A DNA stretch of 64,000 nt, from assembly GCA_021234535.1 (NCBI GenBank), contig CM037843.1, positions 24,459,911 through 24,523,910 on the forward strand, read 5' to 3'. The notes beneath the pieces were generated by a model. That model saw only the letters and a list, made by a program, of their open reading frames with translations. It was not told the DNA's origin and searched no databases. The stretch comes from Stichopus chloronotus. Taxonomy: Eukaryota > Echinodermata > Holothuroidea > Aspidochirotida > Stichopodidae. How positions within the stretch are numbered: the first letter of the stretch is position 1; each line of letters starts with the position of its first letter. The translations under genes and the position numbers were made by a program. Below, piece after piece: positions 48,236 through 60,200 of this stretch.

Positions 48236-51200
48236 GTTAGACTTATTAACATCTGCTGCTAATTTTCATTAAGTGACTGCAAATGTGACTGACTTCAGCC
48301 TAACGCTAACACTAACAGAAACCTTAGTTAGTCATAGTCCTCAGCTAGGAAATATAAGTTCGGCCTACTTAAAATATCTCTGAAATTATTAATATTACAA
48401 AGTCAAGAAGCATGGCAAAACATTAAGAAGAAAGGCGTGTTAGGCCTAGCATGATCCCGCCGTAGGTCTAGCGCAGCTAGGCTAGTACTGGTTAGGCCTA
48501 ATTTTATGTGCAGAATGACAACAATTGACTTGAGCCTTGAGGTAGCCTAGGGCCACCATAAGACTATACTAGTGGTATTTGTGTCTTAGGCTACACTGAA
48601 AGGCTTTAGCCTGGGGACTAACATAAGCGTTTTCACTGGGTTTGTAATGCAGACCCAGGTACCTGCCGTCCAAAGTCAGTTGGGTACTTACCTGACTTTA
48701 CAAATTCATTGTAAAGTCATCAATAGGTGCAATTAGCCTATTGAATATTATGAAACCTTGCTGAGCCTCAGGAGGCGCATTCAAGTCAAAGTTGGATCAC
48801 CTTCTAATTAAATGTGCAACAGTCAGTAGTGTGAGATCTCACTGTGCACTGGAGGCTCAGTAGACTTAGCATTAGGCTATTTGCACTACAAAGCCATGTA
48901 TTGATATTGAGTCATTCTCAAGTAACATGCAAGTGCAGAACTGGCGACTGCACCTCTACTTGTGATTGGAGGATCAGTAGACTTTGAATGTATTTAAAAA
49001 AAAAAAAACTTGCCCTTCAAGCCATACACTCATATTGAGTCATATGAAAATAACAGTACACGCAAGTGCATAATCGGCCACGGTGACTGCACTTGGAACC
49101 TGAGACTCAGTGGACTAAGAACTATACTGTATATTCGACAGAAAATATAACATTCAACCATATCAGATTAAGAAAAATACATACAACTGTGCCTCCTGAT
49201 TTTAAGAAAAAGTGTTCTTCGACCGTAGCCGAGTATTCTGTAGTTACTGCCTGTATTAATCTATGATAGCTTGCCTTACACATTAACATGCCACCATGTA
49301 CCTTACATGCAGGCATGACGATGAAGTGTTTCAGAAGTGCCAAAGTGAAATAGTTGCTGGAAGTGAGATAATGAGACATGACTCTTGACAAGCATGAAGT
49401 TACTGACCGATTTATCGGAGCCCGCCGGCATAAGATGTCGATGGGGTTGTAAGAACTGGGGCGGACAGCCATCTCAGGTTTATGTAGAGGCCCCTTCTGT
49501 TCTAGAAAGTAGGATCGATAACGTTCTTGAATCCCTTGACTGCTGTAGCAGTGACAGCTTTCTGTGGCAGATTGTTCCATTCAGTGATAATATGCTGACT
49601 AAAAGAATACTTTCTAGTATCTAGTCTCTGGTAGTGCTTGTGGAATTTAAGCATATGACCTCTTGTTCAACTAACTTCCAACATGAAAAAAAAAAAAAAA
49701 ACAGCCTGATCAACATTTTACAGACCCTTAACAATTTTACAAACTTCATCAATCAGGTCGGCTATTAGTCTATGCATTTCAAGAGAATTTAAACCAGTTC
49801 TTTCAAGCCTTTTTTCACAACTGAGAGTAGACAAATCTGGAATCAATTTTGTGGCATGATGTTGTACCTTTTCAATGTTATCAATAGCTTTCTGTAGGCA
49901 AGGACGCCATGCTGGACAACAGTATTCCTGACGTGGTCTGACAAGAGATTGATACAATTTCAGTATATTACTACTACTTTTACAATTGTAAGTTCTATCA
50001 ATAATACCAAGTACCTTTTTGGCACAGCTCACAGCCTTAGCACACTGTCTACTAGGGCCCAATGAATTGTTAATAATTACACCTAAATCCTCATACTCAG
50101 TGGTTTCAACTTGAGCACCACCAATAGATAACTAGCTTGAACATTTGAGTGACCAAGGTGGAGACACTTGCACTACTGTGTGTTAAATAACATTCACCAG
50201 TCACAAGACCATTTTTTTAATGTATCCAGGTCCTGTTGGAACTCAGTCACTTTACCCATTGAATGAACATCAGAAAAGACCTTAGTATCATCTGCAAACT
50301 TCAGCACTGAAGTATTCAAAGTAGCATCCAAATCTTTAATATACAGTACAAAAAGAATAGGTCCTAACACAGATCCCTGCTTGACCGGGCTCCTAGAATG
50401 ACTTTCCAGGATTTCTCTGGTGGAGTATAAGTCCTATTTGGTCCGCTCTTCTGCTGACTCTGATGAACGAAATTAAATTAATTTACTTGTGCTCACAGTT
50501 TGTATTGAGTAAATTAACAAGTCCAATTCCACACTTTCATGGCCTTCCACTTTTGCTGACAATTATTTAAGGCATGAATTTTAGGCTTCTGGGTTTTACG
50601 TAAGTACCATATTCATTATCATTGTTTGATTTAATATGTATATTAAAGGATATTGACATGGTTTTTAATTGAAGAGTTTGTGGCATAATTTTGAAGAAGT
50701 TTCCATCTGTTGTCCCCCGTGAGTTTGTAGAGTAACTGATGAATTAAAGAAGATTATCATTATCAGAAGACAAAATTCTTTAAACCTGTCCATATGCATT
50801 GCATTTCCTTGATAAATAATTGTGTTTTGGGATGAGAAACATTAATCCTTGTGCCACACAGACTGTATGAAATGGCAGTAGAAAGCGGGAAATAGCTTAT
50901 TCTCACACTACATGTGAAGTCTACTGTATGACCAACCCAGTCTACTCTGTTTACGATACACACAAATGTGATATGTATCTGTTATCAGATGACAAGTACT
51001 AGGCACCTAACAGTTAGCCCAAGGCTTAGATCCCTTCTCAAATTAAATAAAAATACTGGTGCAACCATAGAATTCTCTGCCACTTTGAGACCTTACTACG
51101 CCTCAGGAGGCACAGTCCAGCACAGTCGTCATCAGATTAAAGTTGGATCACCTTTCAATTTAGTGTGCCAGCTTGATACCTCACTGACTCTGCAACCACT

Positions 51201-54200
51201 CCAGATTGAGCGAAACAGCCATCTTTTAATTAAGTATATTATACCTGAAGCTATAATTGATACTTGCAAGTTCTCATTCTGTTCATGCTCTGTTAAAATT
51301 TGGAACCAACTCATATCAGCAGGCAGCCTTTCAAAAAGCAGTCACACCTACCATCCAGATTTTGAGGCTACCTGTTGCGGTAGAACGCTAATAAGGAGTG
51401 CAGATGAGCTGTGTTTCCTTTCTGGAATGTTTATTTCGCAGGTGGATGTGCAGTATTTTGCAGGAGTTGTTCTGTAAAAGCTACTAGTGCAAAAACTGCA
51501 AATTAATTAACGAATAGTTCACATTATAAAGTACAAGTGTAGACATTGTAATACAAATCATACAAATAAACAAAAGTTCTCAAATCCTGCAAGTACAAAA
51601 TGTATGCATTTATTCACCATACAAATATACCAAATTAATAAGACGTATATAATATGAATACAAAAAGAGAATAGAAGATACACTTTAGATAAGTATCAAA
51701 AAAGTCGAAGTACATCTCACCTTATTAGCCTATGGTTGCCTTTCCTGACTGCTTTAACTGCAATATATATACAGTATTATAGTAAATAGGCAAACATGTA
51801 ATGAAAGGGCTGGCTCGCAATGATGCCACAAAGTATGCAAGCTGAATCTCTAAAGATGCGTGACTGCACAAAATTCTTGATATATTCTAAGTGGTCTAAT
51901 CTAAGGAAGCCCCAAATGGACTTAACTTCCATTACATGGCATTACTTTTATTTTCAATGAATTATTTCAGTTTGGCATTTTAACGCTCAAAATGAAGGCA
52001 AGACACACTCCACAACATTGAACATGACCGTATGAAATCAATCATTTCATTACTACTTCACAATTATTACAATAACACAAATAGAATAATACATGTGAGC
52101 ACATAATACAAATTATACATTAACTGTATGATACACAAATACATTAAAAAGGCTCCCTGTGAGGGATTCGAACCAATTAATTTATTTCCCTTCATTAATA
52201 ATACTAGTTTATTTACTGGACATTTTAAGGAGGAAGTGGGACGCAAAGGCTTTTCACGTATACATAGGGCTGATGTGGCAGCAGCAACCTTAACAGAGGG
52301 AACCAGGCCCATCCTTTCTGGTAAAAACTTATGCACTTACCAACAAAATTATTGCCACAATCTGACCTAAACATCAGTATTGGCCCTCGAATGGACAAAA
52401 GTAACAGGGAAACATACATGAATGAATCTGTGCTTAGGCTTACTGCAACTTCAATGTCAACTGCCCTTCTGACCAAACATGTGAACAAAACACTGTATCT
52501 TTTGATTTCCTTTCTTCCCTCCTGTACGAACCAAGGACCAAACAAATCAACACCTACATAAGCAAATGGAACAAATGGCTGGACCCTATCAAGGGGTAAA
52601 CCGACCACTTTCTGGCATTCAAATTTGCCATGTAGTCTCTTACAATGCACACATTTGTGAGTATACTCTGAGACTGCACTACTACAACCTACAATCCCAA
52701 AAATGTTACTACGGATTGAACCAATGGTGGTGCTACACCCTTGATGGGCTATCTTTTCATGGAAGTGAGCAATAAGTAACTTGGATACGTGAGAATTTTC
52801 AGGTAAAATTGCTGGATGTTTTACACAGTAAGGAAATTTAGATTGTCGTAAACGACCACTCATACGTAATACACCACGTTCATCAACGTAAGGGTCAAGC
52901 TGAAACAATGCACTACTTCGCTCTAAAGAGTTATTTCTTTCCCTGATACTCTCTCTCTTCCTCTATGGGGTTTACCAGTGATTTCAATGTAAGAATTTCA
53001 TTACTGAATGCTTCTTGTGCCAACTTGAGGATGGTGCTCTGGGCACTCTTTAATTGCTCTATTCTGACGGGATCATAACTGCAGGAGGAATTGATAGGAC
53101 AATTAATTTTCCTTTTTACCTTACGGTCCCTTAAAAGAGACTTGAATCTTGACCAAACTGCAATTACTTGTTTCAGCTTAAACCAATAAGAGAATGCACC
53201 AAATCTATCTTGATCTAACTCTGGTGAATTGCTCTGCACAGAAAACACTTGGATCCTCTTAAACTCTGGTCTGTGGGTCATGTTGGTAGATGGCTCTCTG
53301 ATTGGAAATGTAATTTCCCCTCCCCACAAAAACTGTGGTCCATTGATCCACATTGCGTCCTTTGTGAACTGTTCCGCTGCCATACCGAGTGAGCCGTGCT
53401 GGCTCGCGGGGAATCAAACCCCAGTCTTCCCAGTGACAGGCGGAGATACACTATACAGCCAGAAGGTCTACTGTTAATAATGGCGGCAGCTTCACACATA
53501 ACTGTGCGAAGCGAATCATCATCAAGGTAATTGTCGCTTTGCTGGATCCAGAGGTCTTCTTGTCCACCTCCAGTGCCTTATCTCTGCTTTATATGTTTGT
53601 AACATTCTTACCCTTCTGTTACTTTATTTTACGTACACACGCCCAATAAACTTAATGTGCTGCATCTTTCTCCAAATGCAGACAGTCACCACAACTGCAT
53701 TTCCAGCCCTGACTTTAGACTCAGTGAACTTCGAAAGACAAATTTTTAGGAAAAACACTATATATATGTACTGTGTTGTAAGTCCTTGACTGCACTTTCT
53801 TGTTTTCATGAAAATTTTCTCTTTCTGTGGAGAGGTGTATCATAGTTACTCTTAAACACTTTACTGAATATGAGAATATCTAAGTAAATTTGATTGCAGA
53901 AGATAGCTTGGCCCAGGGCATGTGGATATGATTTAGGCTATGGTGAAATTGACCAGTTGAAATTTGTGTCTATCATGCTGATGGATGGGTGCCTCAATGT
54001 GCGGGAGACATTTTTAAGCATCCACTTTCCTGTTCTCATTCAGTATTTGATTCGGATGAGGAGAACATGCTGGAACACACAGAAATTCACAAGCAATATC
54101 AACAGATGGTTGAGACACTTTTGGAGAGCTTCATTGCAGATGTTGGCATTGACAGTGAAGCCTTTCTCAAAGCCTGTGTAGAACACCCAGATAAACATCA

Positions 54201-57200
54201 ACAGTCTACAACCGTAAGTATTTGTACATGTATGAAGAGAAACCTTACAGGCGTAGGTACAGAACGGGTGTGGTAACTATATGTAAACGCTTTTCATAGG
54301 TCATTCTTTGACAGACAACCTTGTCAAATTTTCAAGTTTCTTCAGAGTTATGTCATCATCAGCCCTTCTTGCATTGTAAATTACAATTGATGAAATCAGT
54401 TTGAGAAGGGGTTGTCCATATAGTTGCTTATCCTTGACATAGCATCATTTGGGAGCTTTGTCATCGAATTATCAGTATCAAAAATTACAGTAACGTGTAG
54501 TCAGTACAGTCAGCCAATCATAGCTTTGACCTGACACCGCTGTATTTTTTTTTGTTTTTTTGTAGACTCTCTTTGAGCAGGTGCATGCTGCAGAGGATTT
54601 TGAGGTATTCAAACGGATGATGCTGAGAAAGAATGTGGAACTGGAACTGCAAGCTCTAGAGATGATCCAAAAGAGAAATGGTGTCATCCCAGACATCGTA
54701 AAACCAGGAGAGGAAACAAAAGTCAGTTACTCTGTGTCTGCTTTCGCAGAGAAGGATGAAGAAATGCTCCTGCAGGAGGTCTTGAGGTGAGAATGTATTT
54801 TATCTGAGTTTGGAAATTGAAGGAAGTTGAAATCGAAAGTACTACCTACAATGGATGTACCAAGTTAGTGTAAATGGAAGTATTTTAATGCAGCATTGAT
54901 GTTTTCTAACCTAATTGTCAAAGGAATTCTCCAAATCTCCAGCGTCACATCTTAAAAAGATACAAACATTTTTAATGCAGTTCACCATTCTTACTTTCTG
55001 GAAATATCTCACTTAAATTGGTTTTTAGGTAACTTTGATTTCGTCATTGCTTTTGATGTAGTGCTCAGTGTGAGTTACAGCATGGTTCTGATCTCTTATC
55101 GCTCACCAGGGAGCAGCTTTAGCTTATGTTTGAAAGTAGTGTTCTGAGTGAGCTGACTGTTTAAGAATTTGTTGACTTAAAGGAATAGGATGTTGCTCTG
55201 TGAATGATATTGAATGGGAACTGCCCAATAAAGGAGAGACATACCTTTTTGCCAACGACATTACTATCTTCACTAGATTTGTTGTTTCCTAAATTATCAG
55301 TAGTAATTAGATTCTCCATCATATCTCCATATCAATAACAGTTCCCTGGTTTCAAAAATGAAAATAATCTTACTGAATGTAGATGTTCATGAGGTTTTCA
55401 AAATCGCTGAACTTAAAAGTGTATGCATCCTAAAGTCCTTGCTAGGAACATGATAAGTGCAAAAAGGGAAAACAGCATTTGAGATCCTGCATCACACGTT
55501 TTCAGACTTGCAATAAACACCATCTTGCAAAGCAACATTTCACAACTAAGAAAATTTTCAGAGGCAGCATTGGTATGTTTAGCCGATAGAACAGTGACAA
55601 ATCTCATTATGTTAAGTTATCTTGTTGGTGGAGAATTGCTTTAACTTTAAGACTGATAAGTTATTTCAAGCAGTAGAGAATACAGTCAGACGGAGTTAAT
55701 TCATAACCATCTGTGTACAATGTAACCAAGCGAAGGATAAGTTTAGGCATGCACTCACTCACATTGTGAAAAGGTTGACCTTTGTCATCACAATCTGATC
55801 TTCTCAATAGGTCAACATAACTGTGATATGGATATTTCGGGTTAACTCTTAATGGACAGCATCAGTCGTTCCATCACCTCATTTTGTGTGTCAGTTTTTC
55901 TGTTTAAATATGTACTAAATAAACTTGAAGCGACTTAGACAACTCTTTACCTAGTCTCTGTCGTATACTGTCTATCGTCACAGAATTTCGAAGGAGGAAT
56001 ATGAAGCGCAGAAAAGAGCCAAATCCAAGGAGGTCAAGGAGGATCTTGAAAAAGCCATCGCAAACAGTAAGGAAGAGGAGATGAGACTCAAAGCCGAGAA
56101 GAAGAAGGAAGAGGAGCTCTTGAATCAGGTACAGATGTTGATATCAAAAATGTCCATGTCGATAAAATTCCTTCATGTATCAGTATACTGTGTCTTCATT
56201 GTAAGAACAGGAACCTTCACCAATTGATCTTCAGAGACCAGTGGGTATGGCAGATCTCACTACTTTCTCTGTTAACGTTAATAGTCTTTGAATGAAACAT
56301 TGCAGTCAGGTTTGGGCCCCATTCAGTTCCACCTTGTGCCACCGAATGGTGGCTAAGTTAGCCGACAACGTTTGTTAGGGTAATATCAGTATCAATAGTA
56401 ATGGTTGTGCAATGCAGTAATTGGTATATAACCTTTGCACAAAGACTAACAGTATTTAAATCCAGAAACTTGAGATAACCACATGCATACCATTAATGAC
56501 AGTAAAAGTATTTCCGTGGAGAACAAGCATTTACAGTTGCAAGCTGGAATCAAAACAAAATGAACAGAGTTACTTCTCCCTTTTTTTTTCTTGCAGAACA
56601 AAAATGTGAAAATAACTTGACCAAATCTGGAATGCAATGAACTGGAACTCTTTAAAACATCTTTAACCTGTTACATAGCTTGTAGTGTTGAGCATAGTTC
56701 ACCTGAGGAGGTCATTATTTTGTGAATTTGGGATATAAGAACTTGTCTGCTCTCTGCTGCTCTACAGTGGGTGTCAGATGGGGTGTTGAAGTCTACACAT
56801 TAAGTTAGGATACATCTGTGAAGTATGTCATGACTTGGCTTGTCTACATGAGAAGTGCTTAGCACCGAGCTTACAGGATACCTTAGCATTATTGTACAGC
56901 ACTTCCAGTTCCCTCTGTGTTCACATTATTTCTTTGTAGTTTAGTCATCTTTATTAACCTTTTCTACATGGGACATGGTTCGTTTACCTCTGATGCTTCT
57001 CTCGCCAGGCCATTCTTCTCAGTAAGCAAGAGATGGTGGAAAAAAGAGTCCAAATAAAAGAGCCAAAACCTGCCAGTGATCAGGTATAAGAACATTGCAT
57101 GCCACAATACAAATTCATGTCTTTACAAAACTCCTTTCATGACTACCAAAAACATGCTCTTAGACTCAGTTCATGCCTATGGCTTATATCTTGGTTGTAT

Positions 57201-60200
57201 ACCCCTTGCCAGTAATGCCTATACTTCTTCCATTTTATATATTGTTGTATGCATGGTGCCGGCTGCTGGCATTATTTGTTGTAAAATCTTGTTCGTTGTC
57301 TGCATTTTGTCAAGCCCTTGCTTTGTTTTGCTCCATTTTCATCTTTTCAGCACTCACTGTCTTTGTACAGCTCCTTTGTTCCTTTGTCATCTGTTCGTCA
57401 TGACTCATCCTAAACATGAGAAGTAGAGAAAGTACTTTGTCCCTCACCAACCTGCTTCAGGATATCATACATACTTACTGTCAGTCAACCATTATGTAGC
57501 TCCACACTAAAATCAAACTCTTGAGCTTACTTTTATTTATTAAAGCATTTAAGTCTAGAGGTACTGGTAAATGCTTACACTTAACATATCATATTTCATC
57601 ATATTACGAGCAGTCAGTCAGCAATCATGGTCATAATTTCTGCTAAAAGTAGACTGCATTAGACTAGAGTGAGGTGGTAGATGAATGTTGGATACCTGAG
57701 GTTTTATTTTTTTTCCTTTTTCTGCTGCACTATCCAGTCTCTTGCCTAGAACTTGAGCTGGATGGAATGGGTTGTTCGTTCTAAAAAGCCAATACCTGTG
57801 AAAAATTCAAGGGTATTAATTGTGAAGCAGTAGATTGGGTGCAAGTGTTAGATGAAAGCAAGAGCTTTATCCTTCAGGATGCAAGCAATGACATTAAATG
57901 TGTTTGCCTCACTAATTCTTGTATTTAGTATAAGACAAAGACATGTCAGTTCTGGTGTGAAAAAATGGGCATTTGGTCCAAGTCATAAAATTCACCCAAA
58001 TCGTGTCATAACTAACCAGTGGTCCGTAACATCCATTTTAGTGACATTGCCATTTTTAAAAATGGCCATTGATGGTCCAGCCGTTCATCTTTATGCCACA
58101 TAGGGCTTGGTGTGTGGTGGGTCGGAAGTTATTGTGTTTACATCTTTCAGTACAATAATTATGCCTTTTTTCAGTTCCTGGTCAAGCAAATGTTTGAAGT
58201 GATTCGTACATATTAAATGTTGGTAAGTGAGATCTATATGTTTGCCAATACTCTTTGCCAATACTTTGCTAATTTTTCCTTGCAGTAAGTTCGTGAGGCA
58301 TCAGAGAGTCACCCTTCCATGATTTCAAAACTTGGCAACTTTAGTTAGATAAAAGTATGAAGAGTAACAGTTTAGTCATAAAAATGTTGTCTTATCTTTC
58401 ATGCATGCTTGTTGCTATCAGCCTCAGCGATAACACATCTCCACTTCCATAGATCATCTCTTTGCGAACATGTCCCTCGTCGTGCAAGTATTTGAGACGT
58501 ACCAAATCTCCGTGAATTTCCCTAGAGGCTGTGTTGTATTAATCAGGAGATTTGTAGAAGACAAAGTTTTATTCAACACTGTAGACAGTTTCCTGCTAAT
58601 GAAGGCATCAGTCCATCAAGCTTGTATAAAGGTTGATTTGTTTTGAGTCAAAGTTTGATTAATTTTTAGTCAGCTAATTTGGTTTGTTTATTCGATGCTA
58701 CTGTACTTTTGTTTCTTTTGTTGTTTGAATCACATTTTGAGATTTTATTTGTGACAATTCTTTAGTGTCTTCTAGTTGGGCTTGTAGATATCTAACAAGC
58801 TGTTGTGATACAGTGGATTTGCAAACACTGCAAGTCTAGGTCTCTGACATCTCCTGCGAAAGAAGTTGGAGTGGATGATTGTTAAATCTATTGTCCGGCT
58901 TCTCATTTGGGAGGTTTTATTTTTTCTGTGACATGCAAAGCAACAGTTTTGTTTGACATTCAGTTGACAAGCAGTGAACACTGCTTTTAAAGGTCTGCCT
59001 GAAGTTTAGTTTAATGAAACTCAAAATATGGTCATTATGTAACAGACTTGGGTTGTTTTAGACATAAACTCCAACTGCAATCCATCTACTACGTTTCTTC
59101 ACACAATTCTCACTGTTTAAGCCTCTTTCTTGTGTCGTGCACGTTCCTCTTTACATGAGAGCCTACTTTTTTTGTGTAAACATCACCCTTCCCCATTTGC
59201 CCTGTTTAAATCCCTAGTTGTATCTGCATTCTGTTCTGCAAGATATCTTTAGTGTAGTCCTTCTTTTAATTGAGTTTTGAAATATTTTCATCTGAATGTA
59301 TGATTTAATTACAAAATGGTAGTTTTATTCAAGGTTGTTCAATGACCTTTGAACCATGTCATTGTAACCAGATATAATGTGAGCAGGCATTTTCCTTGCC
59401 CTGTTTAGGTAAACACTGATGACCTTTAACCTAACAATGTTACAACGTACAAGCTAGAGAGAGAGACATAAAACATGTGCCCACTTTCTGACAGAGTTTG
59501 TCATTGACTGATCATTTGTTACCACAAATATGTCAAGGAGATATACGCGATTGGAGGAAGAAAGTACAAAAAGTTATGTCAAGTTGAATGTCACAGCTGC
59601 CTATCCTCCTTTTATTACTTAAATTGCTGTGTACTTACAATGCTTTCTTTTAGTTCAACTGTGTCTCTCCCTTTTCCTTTTCTAAAATTGATAAATCTTT
59701 CCTGGATTTTTATTTCTTTCCAGGTTAAATAACATTAAATCTTTCCCATTTTTTTTTGGCTATGTCATGCAATAGCCCCTCTGAGTGATTTGCTGTTTTC
59801 TTTGTTTCAGTCTTTGAAGAAGGTTGTCTCTGAAACTTCGAATCTTAGCCTCAAGGAGACAGACGTAAGTACACCGAAAGTCTCGTTCAGCATCAGCTTT
59901 AATTACCCGACAGAATTCACTGTGCAAAATACATGGCTCCATGGCAGACCGCAATTTAAGTAGAGTGAGATGTGGATCTCTCACTTTTAATCTATTTCGA
60001 TTATTTGTGAAGTATTCTTCAATTCTCATTCAAATGCCAACCCTTGATTTGGTGAATGACAAGAAATGAAATCCGTTCACCTTAGGGAAAGGAAATCATA
60101 TCTCTGTGGTAGAGCCTAGATTGAAGTAAGATGAGACAATGGTCCCGCGAAGGAAAAATGAGCATTTCATAATGGACATTACCGCATCCATATCTCCTCT

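Larger units (their letters stand above)
48236..54043. other. CFAP36 intron 1, 5.8 kb, transposon-rich
   Basis: Contains, from left to right, a duplicated segment of about 130 bp (48840-49115), a CR1-like LINE fragment (49520-50395), a possible second LINE end on the plus strand (50968-51477), a BEL/Pao fragment (52225-53405) and a tRNA-Asp-like sequence (53399-53462). The blocks 48240-48700, 51480-52140 and 53500-54040 hold nothing recognised. Host exons are not needed here, because exons 1 and 2 join in the correct phase. Confidence 0.8.

Noticed and set aside
52140..52230. GGATTCGAACC motif suggesting a tRNA on the minus strand
   Set aside because: Only the B box fits; the T-stem and acceptor stem do not pair and no A box or anticodon arm is visible.
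52225..53405. Complete endogenous retrovirus-like element
   Set aside because: Only the linker and part of the integrase are present, with a frameshift; no LTRs, gag, protease, RT or envelope-type gene is visible.
53479..53526. ATG with MAAASHITVRSE just upstream of a GTAATT, as a possible first exon of CFAP36
   Set aside because: The real first exon at 48136-48235 encodes the conserved BART start and joins exon 2 in the right phase; this one has no family match.
57076..57426. 116-codon hydrophobic open frame on the plus strand
   Set aside because: It overlaps the end of CFAP36 exon 5 and runs into the intron past a good donor; no family recognised.
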